A stretch of DNA of 64,000 nt. Source: Candidatus Endomicrobium neocapritermitis. GTDB taxonomy: Bacteria > Elusimicrobiota > Endomicrobiia > Endomicrobiales > Endomicrobiaceae. The notes under the pieces were generated by a model that did no database searches, was not told the DNA's origin, and was given only the letters and a program-made list of their open reading frames with translations. Both the position numbers and the translations under genes were made by a program. The stretch is taken from contig WRJZ01000046.1 of NCBI GenBank assembly GCA_009778325.1, positions 1 through 64,000 on the forward strand, in the 5' to 3' direction. This document shows, in pieces, positions 1 through 8,985 of this stretch (position 1 is its first letter; each line of letters begins with the position of its first letter).

Positions 1-124
1 TTTTAGATGTTCAAATCATTAAAAACGCTTTGCTCAAAGGAGTCCACTTTTAATTTTTTAATAGTCCTGTTTTAAAATTTAAATAACATTTTTTGGAACG
101 CTTGGATAAAGAAATCAAAGTTTT

Positions 125-703
125 TTAATTCTTGATTATATTGTAGCCTGCGGGAATATCAAACGCATTGGCCGGGATATTTTTATCCAGCGCAAGAACT
201 ACCGTATCAACTTTACCTCCATTGACTACGTTCCTTATACCGGCAAGTTTACCGCCGTCAAAGAAAAACTGCGTTTTTCCATCTCCTTCTTTATCAGTAT
301 ATTCCTCATAAGGCAGATTTCTTCCGTCAAACATTGCGCTGCCGGAGCCGGTCAAAACCATACCGTCGGCCTGCATAAAGTCAGCCTTCGGATCCATGCT
401 CTCGGAAACCATAATCATCTTGGCTGAATCTATGATAACATGCATTTTGTTCCCTTTCAGTACCGTTCTGCCGGTTTGGCCGTCGCTGTCGCTTATCATC
501 GTAGTGGCTACATTGCCGTCTTTGGCAAAGGTTTCCATATCCATCTTGCTGCCGTCTTCAGCCGTTATTCTGGCTTTCATGTGAAAAGTCCCGCCTGCAA
601 GCATATTGAAATACTCCGCAGCTTTACCGCCTGCCGCTTTGCCGTAATCCGTCATGGCAAACAACAAACCGCAACACAATAACGTAGTCAACATCTTCTT
701 CAT
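125..703 (-). CDS. LolA-like periplasmic protein, unknown role
   Basis: A 192-residue protein begins with a clear signal peptide (MKKML start, hydrophobic core, likely cleavage after the GKA stretch). I chose the ATG at 703, not an ATG 11 codons further upstream, because a GGGAG ribosome site lies about 7 bases before it and the signal peptide starts there. The mature part is a run of short beta strands (K, D and G rich, with repeated 'hydrophobic-x-hydrophobic' patterns) and no obvious catalytic residues. This resembles LolA/LolB-type lipid-carrier folds in style only. No neighbour suggests a function. Secretion is well supported. The fold assignment is an inference from pattern. Confidence 0.6.
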   Translation of the reverse strand: MKKMLTTLLCCGLLFAMTDYGKAAGGKAAEYFNMLAGGTFHMKARITAEDGSKMDMETFAKDGNVATTMISDSDGQTGRTVLKGNKMHVIIDSAKMIMVSESMDPKADFMQADGMVLTGSGSAMFDGRNLPYEEYTDKEGDGKTQFFFDGGKLAGIRNVVNGGKVDTVVLALDKNIPANAFDIPAGYNIIKN

Positions 704-840
704 AATTTCGCTCCCATACTTACTTTTATTAAACAAAACCTGCCTTTATATTATATTTTTTCAATATGATAGTCAAAAAAATACCGCTCAACTATTATGA
801 ACGGTGTCACAGGCACGTATCTATTTAAAAGATAATTTAA

Positions 841-960
841 TCCAACTCTGAAAAATACCGCAGGTTTGCGGCTGATGTAGTGAAAAATCTCTCTGAGGGT
901 ACTCTAATATATGATTTATATAACTACTTTTCTACTAATGATTTAAATTTTGAGTTGTAA
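841..960 (+). pseudogene. Short coding-like fragment without a start
   Basis: A 39-codon open frame ending in TAA has a protein-like composition (KYRRFAADVVKNLSEG, then IYDLYNYF) but no start codon or ribosome site, and an in-frame stop lies just upstream. It looks like the surviving C-terminal end of a lost gene. The family is not recognised. The rest of 704-1009 shows nothing else I can support. Confidence 0.25.
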
Positions 961-1009
961 AAACCTGCAATCTGCACGCTGTACAAAAAACAATCCATTT
1001 GCTAAACAA

Positions 1010-2401
1010 TCAGAAAAGATAGCTGTTTTTATCCTTATAGCAATCCTCTAATCCTATTTCTCTAAAATATAAATATCTAATCATCATAGTTAATCTTCCA
1101 GATAAATACGATAGAGAATCCAAGTTTATTTTTCCTTCTTGGGTTATGAAATTTTTTGCAATTTTACACTTTGCATCTAATAAGTTTTTATTTTGACCGT
1201 CTAAGCAAGGGTGTATAAGATAATTCCTTATGCTTTGTAGATTTGTTTTTAAAATTTCTTTTGTGTCTGATTGTTTATATTCTTCAAAACCAAAAACTAA
1301 GCTCCATATACCATTATCAACAAATAATTTATTAAAAATATCATCCGGAATGGATTGGATTACAAACTCTATATCTTTTGCATTATTAGTTTTATTAACA
1401 CCATTGGACTTTATATTGCCATATGTTTCTATTACTTGTATTTGCTGTGAAGTATACACATCAATATACATATTAACATCAATATCAGTTAAGAAATTAA
1501 TTAGGTATGAAAATGTATAGTACACATTAAAAAATCGCTTTATAGAACAGGAAAGCTTGTTTTTTACGTGCTGAAAGTACATTCCTGTTGAAATTGAAAA
1601 ATAGTCTTTTGGAAGTGTGTACTCTTCAATTGGTATATTATTAGAGAAAAAATTTATTCTATATTTAAACTTTTCAAAAACAGATATATCATATATTCTA
1701 AATTCTTTATTCCACAAAATCGTAAAATACATTCTCAAAAGAGAGATAATTCTGTAAAAATAATATACTTCTATCTTTTTATCGCTTATTATTTCTAGTG
1801 AAGCGTTTTGAGCAAACTCTATATCTGGATATTTGCCTGCCCAAAAACTCAATCCTGATTTTAATACTATTGTAAAACCATCAATTTTTATCTTCTTTGA
1901 TAACTTTTTATTTTTAACAACATAATTGGCGATGTTTTCATAGTTAGCAGGGTTATCGTTTTCATCAAGTGCTATGACGATATCTTTAAGGTCATAAGTA
2001 TGTGATTTCCAAAGCCAATCGTCTAAATTTTTTACCCCAACTGACATTCGCTTAAATTTATCATTAGGCAATATAAATTTAGGAGTAATATTTTCTTTAC
2101 GCTCGTTTAAAAAGTCATTATAACTAATGCTTTCACTGAAATAAACATATCTGTCGTGTTGTATACATTCTTCCAAAGAGCCTTCTGTACGGCAATTAGT
2201 AAAGGAGTACCCCGTGCGTACTCGGCGCTCATCGTATATAACCGCAAAAAGCGTCTGCCCACCAAATTGAGAAAAGCTTTTGCCATAGAAATCTAAAACT
2301 TTTATTTTTGTGATATTATTCTTCTGTACTAGCTGTCCTAAAAATAAAAGCTTTTGACATTCCTTATCTGCGTAAAATTTACCTTTTATTTCTTTCTTCA
2401 T
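1010..2401 (-). CDS. HEPN-domain protein resembling ApeA (putative anti-phage)
   Basis: A 463-residue soluble protein. The first ~300 residues are beta-rich with many aromatic residues and resemble the ApeA N-terminal sensor region. The C-terminal ~170 residues are helical and contain RNYLIH (Arg392 to His397), which fits the R-x4-6-H catalytic motif of HEPN ribonucleases. In the known ApeA family this architecture gives abortive-infection defence, probably by RNA cleavage. The start is uncertain: GTG at 2422 or ATG at 2401 are both possible and neither has a strong ribosome site. The gene stands alone between remnant-bearing spacers and is AT-rich, which suits a transferred defence gene. The motif is seen; the family name is an inference. 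Confidence 0.5.
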   Translation of the reverse strand: MKKEIKGKFYADKECQKLLFLGQLVQKNNITKIKVLDFYGKSFSQFGGQTLFAVIYDERRVRTGYSFTNCRTEGSLEECIQHDRYVYFSESISYNDFLNERKENITPKFILPNDKFKRMSVGVKNLDDWLWKSHTYDLKDIVIALDENDNPANYENIANYVVKNKKLSKKIKIDGFTIVLKSGLSFWAGKYPDIEFAQNASLEIISDKKIEVYYFYRIISLLRMYFTILWNKEFRIYDISVFEKFKYRINFFSNNIPIEEYTLPKDYFSISTGMYFQHVKNKLSCSIKRFFNVYYTFSYLINFLTDIDVNMYIDVYTSQQIQVIETYGNIKSNGVNKTNNAKDIEFVIQSIPDDIFNKLFVDNGIWSLVFGFEEYKQSDTKEILKTNLQSIRNYLIHPCLDGQNKNLLDAKCKIAKNFITQEGKINLDSLSYLSGRLTMMIRYLYFREIGLEDCYKDKNSYLF

Positions 2402-2782
2402 AATTTTTTCTAAAACGACCACTTATTTTCTTTTATAGAGTTTAAATTATTACATCTGCCAATGCAATAATGTCAATATTTTAACTTCCTGTAAAAATGC
2501 ACCTATTGTAGAAATACCTGCAGCATATTCGAACATAGTTTTATTATTGAAAAGTTTTTTTCAACTTCGGATTCAATATCCATTATTCAATTCCTTAAAA
2601 TATAAATTTAATTTTCAAACAAAAGCAATTTAAAATAGTTGTACTGTTTTCTACTTTGCCCATTGCTTTGTTCACATGCCCCTAATAAAACTAATATTAT
2701 TATTTGATTATATCAAAAAGACAAAAAAAAACGTCATTTTGTTTATGCTATGTAATTTTATATAATAAAAAATAGATTTTAG

Positions 2783-2929
2783 GGATATTTTGTCGTATAT
2801 CTAAGCCAAAAGGCTTATAAAAAACTTAATATTGATTATTTGCTGGAAGTGCAGAGGAATGGTTATATAACGAGTCACGATTTAGAAAAATTATTTAAAT
2901 TCTATCCAAGAACAGGAAGCATATTCTAA
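2783..2929 (+). pseudogene. Short coding-like fragment upstream of lipoprotein
   Basis: A 48-codon open frame with no start codon ends in TAA 17 bases before the lipoprotein gene. Its content is protein-like (KAYKKLNIDYLLEVQ, then LEKLFKFYP). It may be the 3' end of a deleted gene or cassette. The rest of the 2402-2946 spacer is AT-rich with no gene I can support. Confidence 0.25.
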
Positions 2930-2946
2930 AAAAATAAGAGGCTGGA

Positions 2947-4398
2947 ATGAAAAAAATCAGTAAGAAATTTTCATTATTCCTTTGTATCTGCTTACTTTTA
3001 AATTCATGTTCCACAAAATTAATATCGCCTGACAGACTTCTATCTGAAAAAACTCAAAAGCTGCAAGAATATGACTATACAAAATTCAGTCATAAAAATT
3101 TTTTAGAAGAAATCAAATCTTTAAATAAAAAATTAATCAACTTCGACAAATCACAAACTATAGAAGAATGCGAAAAATTGGGTAAGGAATTCTCTGCAGT
3201 AATAGAACAATATAAAATATTCAAAGCTCTTGAATTTACCCGTAAAGACATATCATTTTCCGTACAGCCTAACAGTAAAATGACTTTCAAATTTAACTCA
3301 TACTGCTTAAACTCAGGAAAAGCATCTCCAAGACAGAATGAACAATTTGTTCTTAGAAAGAACTCTCCGGATATACCGTTATACAAAGACATAGTTTTAT
3401 ACACCAATTCTGGAAAAAAGATCAAACCAGTAAACAAACAACTTTTATTTTGGAATTTAAAAAACGATGTAAAGTTTGAAAATCTTCCACAAGACCAACA
3501 AGCATTTCTTACGGAAATAGATCCCATGGCTTATTTAAAAGTGAATAATATGATTAAATCTGAAGTGTCTGCACAACTGACAAAGTATGCTAAGGCTAAT
3601 ATCCCATTTTACAATGATACAAAGAAAACAATAGATTTAGTAAAAGGAAAAGCATACACATATCAGGATTATGCAAACAAAGTAGAAAAGCTTGCTTCAA
3701 AATTAAAACTTCTTCCTGACGAAGGACCCATCAAGGCAGACGGTTATGACATTTACACATTAACGCAAAGTTCTGGATTTTCAGGCACAACAATAACATT
3801 CATAAACATTACAAGTTTGCTCCATGTCATAAGCTGTGCGGCTTTTTTAGATCCCCTAAATAATAACGTGCAACCAATAGGCTTAGACATGCCTTCAATA
3901 CTTGAAGAATATGAAAAATACAAAAATGATATTGAAAATGAAATAGACAAATTGCTTGCTCTGTTGCTTTCTAAAATAGGAAACGACGGAGATTCCAAGT
4001 CGATACTGGATAATATTAAAAATAAACACGCGCTGCTGTCTTTTCTTGCGGAAGGCTTTATGTCCACACAATATACAAAAGCAGTTTTTTTACGAAATGG
4101 AGCCGATGATGAAAGCGATGCATTCAGGCATGCTCTTTGGAATGCTCTCATGGTAAGAGACATGGGCGAAAGTTTAGCTGAAGAATTTGCTACAAACCAT
4201 GAGATATTTGATAAGGATCAAACCAAAAGACAACAAGAGATGGATATGCACAACAATAAAGTCGGCAGAGAAATAGCTAAAGAATTATTCGAAAAAGGGA
4301 TCAAAGATGATATATCTTATATTAGAGAAATCCTTAAAAATAAAGACCTTTTGGATGTTATAGATAAAACGGGGAAGTGGTCATGGAGAAATTATTAA
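2947..4398 (+). CDS. Lipoprotein with C-terminal DUF6973-like domain (putative toxin)
   Basis: A 483-residue protein with a lipoprotein signal peptide (lipobox LLNSC, lipidated Cys near residue 21). Residues ~30-350 are mostly helical and of unknown function. The C-terminal region has DAFRHALWNAL (Asp391 to His395), an HE pair near 418 and MDMHNNKVG near 433. These conserved His/Asp/Glu/Asn residues match the pattern I associate with DUF6973, a small helical domain often found at C-termini of secreted bacterial proteins. The stop overlaps the next gene, a small membrane protein, by 16 bases, so the two are translationally coupled. A lipoprotein toxin with its immunity partner is a reasonable hypothesis but is not shown. 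Confidence 0.55.
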   Translation: MKKISKKFSLFLCICLLLNSCSTKLISPDRLLSEKTQKLQEYDYTKFSHKNFLEEIKSLNKKLINFDKSQTIEECEKLGKEFSAVIEQYKIFKALEFTRKDISFSVQPNSKMTFKFNSYCLNSGKASPRQNEQFVLRKNSPDIPLYKDIVLYTNSGKKIKPVNKQLLFWNLKNDVKFENLPQDQQAFLTEIDPMAYLKVNNMIKSEVSAQLTKYAKANIPFYNDTKKTIDLVKGKAYTYQDYANKVEKLASKLKLLPDEGPIKADGYDIYTLTQSSGFSGTTITFINITSLLHVISCAAFLDPLNNNVQPIGLDMPSILEEYEKYKNDIENEIDKLLALLLSKIGNDGDSKSILDNIKNKHALLSFLAEGFMSTQYTKAVFLRNGADDESDAFRHALWNALMVRDMGESLAEEFATNHEIFDKDQTKRQQEMDMHNNKVGREIAKELFEKGIKDDISYIREILKNKDLLDVIDKTGKWSWRNY

Positions 4399-4697
4399 AG
4401 ACAGTAGTATTTGCATTTTTTGCAGCATTGCTTTTGCAACTGTTTCCGAACATTCTTTATTATCTTGGTATTTCGACGCCCCTACCGGTTGAAATCGCAT
4501 ATGTTTTCAGTATTTTATATGTTATATTATTAGCATTGTCAGTATTATCTTTCATATTTATTATTCCTTTATTTATATCAGCATCAACTAACAAAAATAA
4601 AAAACATTTGCGGATCGCATTATTTTTAACTGTTTTCTCTATAACATCATTAGTTATAGCTTATATAGATATTGTGAAAGTTACCCGCAACAGTTAA
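4383..4697 (+). CDS. Small three-helix membrane protein, possible immunity partner
   Basis: A 104-residue protein of three strongly hydrophobic segments (residues ~5-25, ~35-65 and ~75-98) separated by short polar loops. The ATG at 4383 was preferred to the in-frame GTG at 4377 because GGGGAA sits 6 bases before it. It starts inside the 3' end of the DUF6973-type lipoprotein gene (16-base overlap), which implies coupled translation and a joint function. No named family is recognised. Small membrane proteins coupled to secreted toxins are often immunity proteins; that role is inferred from position only. Confidence 0.5.
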   Translation: MEKLLKTVVFAFFAALLLQLFPNILYYLGISTPLPVEIAYVFSILYVILLALSVLSFIFIIPLFISASTNKNKKHLRIALFLTVFSITSLVIAYIDIVKVTRNS

Positions 4698-4938
4698 AAA
4701 AATGCAGGAAAATAGCTTAAATTCAGCTTTCCATCTGTAACATTTACCCAAACAACAGTCATAATCTAAATATACCCTAATTTAAAAGAGTTGAGACATC
4801 AGCGGCATTGTTTATGACAAGATTATGTCTCTGTTTCAGGCATAAAAAAAGCCTTTCGCAAGTTGTCGACGGTAAAGGTTAATTTACTTAGCTTGTTTTG
4901 ATTTAAAAATTGATTTATTTTTCAATGTATTTTATAAA

Positions 4939-5016
4939 TGGGGTGAACGACGGGATTTGAACCCGCGACCTTCGGCTCCACAAACCGACGCTCTAACCAG
5001 CTGAGCTACGCTCACC
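4939..5016 (-). tRNA. tRNA-His (GTG)
   Basis: Read on the minus strand, the sequence folds as a full cloverleaf. The 7-bp acceptor GTGAGCG pairs with CGTTCAC (one G-U), the anticodon loop TTTGTGG has anticodon GTG, and the T arm carries GGTTCAAATCC. An extra 5' G opposite a C discriminator is the tRNA-His identity signature. CCA is encoded in the DNA (4939-4941). Confidence 0.95.
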
Positions 5017-5039
5017 AATAACAAGACAGGTATTAAATA

Positions 5040-5463
5040 GTAGAGTTTAGAGTATAGATACTACAAAGACAAACGGTTATTTTTACTAAGAGTTTTAGTA
5101 GTCGCTTTTAAGATTTTCAATATTTCTTCAGACTCTTTCTTTAAAGACAAATATGTATTATTGTCAATATAATTAGTTTCAAATAATAATTCTAACCAAT
5201 AAAGAGTTTCTGCCGCTTCTTTTAATGCAATATAAATCTTAGATAAAAAATCATTTTTGCTTACGGCATATTCCGATTCGGCCAAATTTGCGCCAATACT
5301 CGTTGCGCTCTTTACAAGTTGCTTAGAAAGTATAAATTCTTTTTGAACGCTATTTAAACTTTTATAGAGTTCAACTATTTTAATTGCAAATTTTCTGCTT
5401 TTATACTTGGCGGTATTTTCTTTTGTCATTATCTAAACTCTACACTCTATACTCTAAGCTCTG
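5040..5463. repeat. Inverted GAGTTTAGAGTATAG-type arms around a four-helix-bundle gene
   Basis: The arm at 5040-5056 (TAGAGTTTAGAGTATAG) is matched in inverted orientation at 5447-5463 with about two mismatches. Each arm consists of iterated 'TAGAGT'-like units. The left arm runs into CTACAAAGACAAACGG, which shares CAAAGACAAA with the repeats beside the histidine kinase. The arms lie just outside the gene at 5061-5429 and between two tRNA genes. This is part of the dispersed intergenic repeat family described in the findings. Confidence 0.5.
5061..5429 (-). CDS. Four-helix-bundle protein (S23/IVS family)
   Basis: A 122-residue, all-helical protein. The pattern 'FAIKIVELYKSL...QLVKSATSIGANLAE...DFLSKIYIALKEAAETLYWLELL' matches the four-helix-bundle family first known from intervening sequences within 23S rRNA genes. 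The molecular role of the family is unknown; RNA or nucleic-acid binding has been proposed. Here it is not within an rRNA gene but sits between tRNA-His and tRNA-Arg and inside inverted repeat arms, as if this tRNA interval is a tolerated landing site. The length is normal for the family and the gene looks intact. Confidence 0.85.
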   Translation of the reverse strand: MTKENTAKYKSRKFAIKIVELYKSLNSVQKEFILSKQLVKSATSIGANLAESEYAVSKNDFLSKIYIALKEAAETLYWLELLFETNYIDNNTYLSLKKESEEILKILKATTKTLSKNNRLSL

Positions 5464-5473
5464 TAGTGAAAAA

Positions 5474-5547
5474 CGTCTCCGAGGTGAGTTGAACACCTAA
5501 CCTACTGCTTAGAAGGCAGTTGCTCTATCCAGTTGAGCTACGGAGAC
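5474..5547 (-). tRNA. tRNA-Arg (TCT)
   Basis: On the minus strand the acceptor GTCTCCG pairs perfectly with CGGAGAC, the anticodon stem ACTGC/GCAGT encloses loop CTTCTAA (anticodon TCT, reading AGA), and the T arm is AGGTG-TTCAACT-CACCT. The discriminator is G. CCA is not encoded and must be added, unlike in the nearby tRNA-His. Confidence 0.93.
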
Positions 5548-5615
5548 ATATTAATTTAAGATTTAAGATTATAACAAAATCAGAATGGTTCAGTCAATAA
5601 AAACTTGAAAAACGG

Positions 5616-5734
5616 CAGAAGCTCGGAAGTGCGGAAGCTCAGCAGCTCAGCAAAGACAAAAGAGTTGTTGTTTCCGTTACCGAGCTGCCCAGGGTGTGCC
5701 GACATACCCTAGCTTCCGAGCCTCTGAGCTTCTG
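5616..5734. repeat. Intergenic repeat with GCTCGGAAG arms, copy 1
   Basis: The left part has iterated units (GCTCGGAAG, GCGGAAGCTCAG, CAGCTCAG) and the right part the complementary units (CTTCCGAG, CTCTGAGCTTCTG), so the whole can fold into a long imperfect hairpin. The centre (about 5650-5686) contains AAAGACAAAAGAGTTGTTG. This is the reverse complement of the centre of the copy at 8986-9083 with only a few differences. It lies just downstream of the histidine kinase stop. Confidence 0.7.
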
Positions 5735-5748
5735 ATTACGGATATAGT

Positions 5749-8700
5749 TTAACCAAATATATACTTGCGCAGTTTTTCCAGCACTACATTGATATCAAGC
5801 GGTTTTCCTATATGATCATTCATTCCGGCCTCAAGGCTTTTTTCAATATCGGCATTAAATACGTTGGCTGTCATAGCTACAATAGGAATTTTTTTCGCTT
5901 GCGGTATATCCAGCGCGCGAATCTGCCGCGTCGCTTCATAGCCGTCCATTTCCGGCATCTGTACATCCATTAATATCATGTCGTACTTTTGTGGCGCCTC
6001 TCTGAACATGCGGACCGCCTCAACGCCGTTTACGGCATATTCAACCGTAACATTGGTTGGTTTCAGCAGCGCTATTACGATCTCGCGGTTTATTTCCACG
6101 TCATCGACAAGCAGTATGGTGCGCCCTTCAAAATTATTAATGTCGGAAGACCTGTTTTTTTCAAGCTGTGTTTTCTCAATGCCCAGACACTCTGCGAGAG
6201 TGTCGGTAATTGTTGACGGAAACAGCGGTTTTGTCAGGAACCGGTCTACCCATGTGTGCTTTTCGTAGGATTCGATCATACTCCATTCCGCGGCCGATAT
6301 CATGACCACAACGGCTTTTCCTGGCGCAACGGCTTTCTCCTTCAGTTTTCTGGCCAATTCCAATCCGTATGCGCCTGGTATTTTCCAGTCGATAAAATAA
6401 ATGTTGTAGGGTCCGTTTTTGTCCGCAACGGATAATGCTTCCGACGCGCTCGCGGACGTATCGCAGGAAATTCCCTTCTCCTGCAGAATTTCTTTAAAAT
6501 ACGCCAATACCTTCGGATCGCTGTCTACAGCCAATACGCGGATATTTTTTATGTTTATCCCCGCCGTGAGCAGTCCTTGCGTTTTATCCGCGCCTTTATT
6601 CAATTTAACGACAAAAGAGAATACAGATCCTTTACCCGGTTCGGATTCTATCCATATCCTGCCGCCCATCATTTCCACGATGTTTTTTGAAATAGCCAGA
6701 CCAAGGCCCGTACCGCCGAATTTGCGCGTTATCGTATTTTCGGCCTGCTGGAACGACTGGAACAAATGCTTTTGCTGTTCGGAGCTGATGCCGATTCCGC
6801 TGTCGCTTACTTTGACCTGTATTGTACAAACATCGTTCGTTTCTTCGACCAGTTGGGAATCAAGGCTGATGCTGCCATGCGCCGGAGTAAATTTAACGGC
6901 GTTGGACAACAGGTTGGTAATGACCTGCGCCAGACGCTGGTCATCGCCGATTAAATTCTGCGGAATATTCTTGCCGATATGCACGTCAAGCTTTTGCTTT
7001 TTTTCATCAACGCGGAAGGTAATGACACCCACAGCCCGGCGGAGCATATTCTCGAAACCGAACTCCACCGGCGAAAGATCGAATTTTCCCGCTTCGATCT
7101 TTGATATATCCAGAATGTCGTTTATAACGCCGAGCAGATGGTTTGACGCTTCTTCAATTTTCATAAAGCAGTATTTCATCTTCTCGGTTTCATCCGATGA
7201 CATGCCTATGGAGGTCATACCGACAATCGCGTTGAGGGGTGTGCGTATCTCATGGCTCATATTTGCCAGAAAAGCGGACTTTGCCTGGTTTGCGGCTTTG
7301 GCTTCCGCTTCCTGTTTGGCCAAATGCTCCAAAGGCGTTATATCCTGTATAACCTCGATATAGCCGGTGGCTTCTCCATGAAGATTCTTAAGTATTTCAA
7401 CATCGGCCAGATATGACATACCTTTATATAAAAAGCGCGTCTGCTTTTTTCCCCGCAGCGCGCAGGCAATAGAGCAACTTTCGTTGCCGCAAATTTCAAT
7501 TCCCCATGTTTTACACGGAAGACCGATGAGTTCATCGCGTTTTTTTCCAAGCAGTTTTGCAAGCGCCGCGTTCACGAACGTCCATTTCATCTCCGTGTCC
7601 TGCACGGAAATAAGAAACGGAATTGAGTCAAGAATTGAGCCGTACCAATGGGCCATTGTTTCAAATTTCTGTGATTCTTCGCGAATCTTTCCAAGCATGG
7701 CCTGGCGCTCGCTTAATATACTGTCCAGTTTAGCGCTAAGCGTGTTAAACCAGTTGGCTAATTCTCCGATCTCATCCCGCTGACGGATGATGATCCGTTC
7801 ATTTAGATCCGCGCGGTCTTCGGCGATGGCCTGTATATTTGCCTTGATCTGATTCACCGGTTTGGTAACCAGCATGCGCAGCCCGATTAAAAGCGAGAAA
7901 GTGGGCAGCATAGCCATGCCAATCAGCATTAGCAGCATGATCATCGATGCTGTTCGCGTAAGAGCGGAGACTGTTTTGGTATCCATGGCAAAGACGATTA
8001 CGCCAACCTGGGATCCCCGGTAATCATCCAGCGGGAAAAGCGCGATCGTCATGGAACCGAAGTGTTCAAAAAAGGTGCCGTGTTTCGCCCTTGACAGCAT
8101 TTCCGGGGTTACGAGAGTATCAACCGTACTGTCCTTTGCCTTGACGACCTGTACAAAATCTCCTTTTGGCGGATATTTTTCCGCATTCTGCAGCTCAACT
8201 GAAAATTCAAGCAGTTCTTTATTCGCGTACAGGGAGAGAAAAATCCTGCCTTCTTCGGTAGCGGCATCCAGTATAGGATTAAAATCCTGAAGAGATTCGG
8301 CGGAACCGAGATGCTTGCCGTCAGGCGAGGTTACGGGGATAACCCCGCGGATGGCAAAACCTCCGCTGCCGGGTTCCAGCCCCATGGCAACACCGCCGTT
8401 TTTGTTAACATCCATGACTGTCGGGCGGTACCAACTGATGTCATCGGAAATATTGTTCCCTTTTCCGTCATTATTTTCCGGATTCCGCCACAGGCGGGCA
8501 AGGCTTAATCCGCTGGGCAGATGAAAATGCAGTTGAAGCTTTTTACCTATGAAATCGTTGTAACTGCTAAGCATCGGAGCGAGTTCCTTATACAACAATT
8601 CACGGGCTGCCCTGGATTCGGGCGAATGGGGGTCATAGATATCGCCTTTCAGCGCGATTTCATAGGCTCGCATCACAGCAGGCATACGTACAAATACTGA

Positions 8701-8892
8701 AGTCTCGCTTACCGACAGCAGCGAACTGGCTTTAATCTGCTTGTTTATAAACTGGAAACGGGTATCGATAACATCCATAACGTAGTGGTCACGGATACTT
8801 CGAAATGACGAATTGATTACAATGAAGCTGATAAGACCGCAGCATATGACAATACATATTTGTGGAATTGCCAGCTTCCAAATAAGCTTCAT
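5749..8892 (-). CDS. Hybrid sensor histidine kinase (dCache-HAMP-PAS-HK-REC-REC)
   Basis: A 1047-residue membrane kinase that senses an external signal and relays phosphate through its receiver domains. A TM helix (residues 7-27) precedes a periplasmic region (~30-310) with the LHFHLPSG...LWR pattern typical of dCache_3 sensors. Then follow a second TM (~315-340), HAMP, PAS (~410-520), HisKA with HEIRTPLN (phospho-acceptor His547), an ATPase domain (NLLSNAVKF, DSGIGIS, GGTGLGLAIS), receiver 1 (Asp835) and receiver 2 (ILLVDD, phospho-acceptor Asp976). No separate response regulator is nearby, so output must pass to a partner elsewhere. The coding sequence is clearly richer in G/C-ending codons than its neighbours and is bracketed by repeat copies, which suggests acquisition by transfer. 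Confidence 0.93.
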   Translation of the reverse strand: MKLIWKLAIPQICIVICCGLISFIVINSSFRSIRDHYVMDVIDTRFQFINKQIKASSLLSVSETSVFVRMPAVMRAYEIALKGDIYDPHSPESRAARELLYKELAPMLSSYNDFIGKKLQLHFHLPSGLSLARLWRNPENNDGKGNNISDDISWYRPTVMDVNKNGGVAMGLEPGSGGFAIRGVIPVTSPDGKHLGSAESLQDFNPILDAATEEGRIFLSLYANKELLEFSVELQNAEKYPPKGDFVQVVKAKDSTVDTLVTPEMLSRAKHGTFFEHFGSMTIALFPLDDYRGSQVGVIVFAMDTKTVSALTRTASMIMLLMLIGMAMLPTFSLLIGLRMLVTKPVNQIKANIQAIAEDRADLNERIIIRQRDEIGELANWFNTLSAKLDSILSERQAMLGKIREESQKFETMAHWYGSILDSIPFLISVQDTEMKWTFVNAALAKLLGKKRDELIGLPCKTWGIEICGNESCSIACALRGKKQTRFLYKGMSYLADVEILKNLHGEATGYIEVIQDITPLEHLAKQEAEAKAANQAKSAFLANMSHEIRTPLNAIVGMTSIGMSSDETEKMKYCFMKIEEASNHLLGVINDILDISKIEAGKFDLSPVEFGFENMLRRAVGVITFRVDEKKQKLDVHIGKNIPQNLIGDDQRLAQVITNLLSNAVKFTPAHGSISLDSQLVEETNDVCTIQVKVSDSGIGISSEQQKHLFQSFQQAENTITRKFGGTGLGLAISKNIVEMMGGRIWIESEPGKGSVFSFVVKLNKGADKTQGLLTAGINIKNIRVLAVDSDPKVLAYFKEILQEKGISCDTSASASEALSVADKNGPYNIYFIDWKIPGAYGLELARKLKEKAVAPGKAVVVMISAAEWSMIESYEKHTWVDRFLTKPLFPSTITDTLAECLGIEKTQLEKNRSSDINNFEGRTILLVDDVEINREIVIALLKPTNVTVEYAVNGVEAVRMFREAPQKYDMILMDVQMPEMDGYEATRQIRALDIPQAKKIPIVAMTANVFNADIEKSLEAGMNDHIGKPLDINVVLEKLRKYIFG

Positions 8893-8985
8893 AGGAATTG
8901 TTCCTTAACTTTCTTTTTTATCAGAAATAGTATAATAAGAAAATTATAACGAATATAACGTGATTGTGCAATATGGCACACAAGT

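Noticed and set aside
6419-7363. Long plus-strand open frame (314 codons) opposite the histidine kinase
   Set aside because: It lies wholly inside the kinase coding region, which has all catalytic motifs on the other strand. The translated protein is Ser/Cys/Phe-rich nonsense, a result of the G+C-rich codon use of the kinase.
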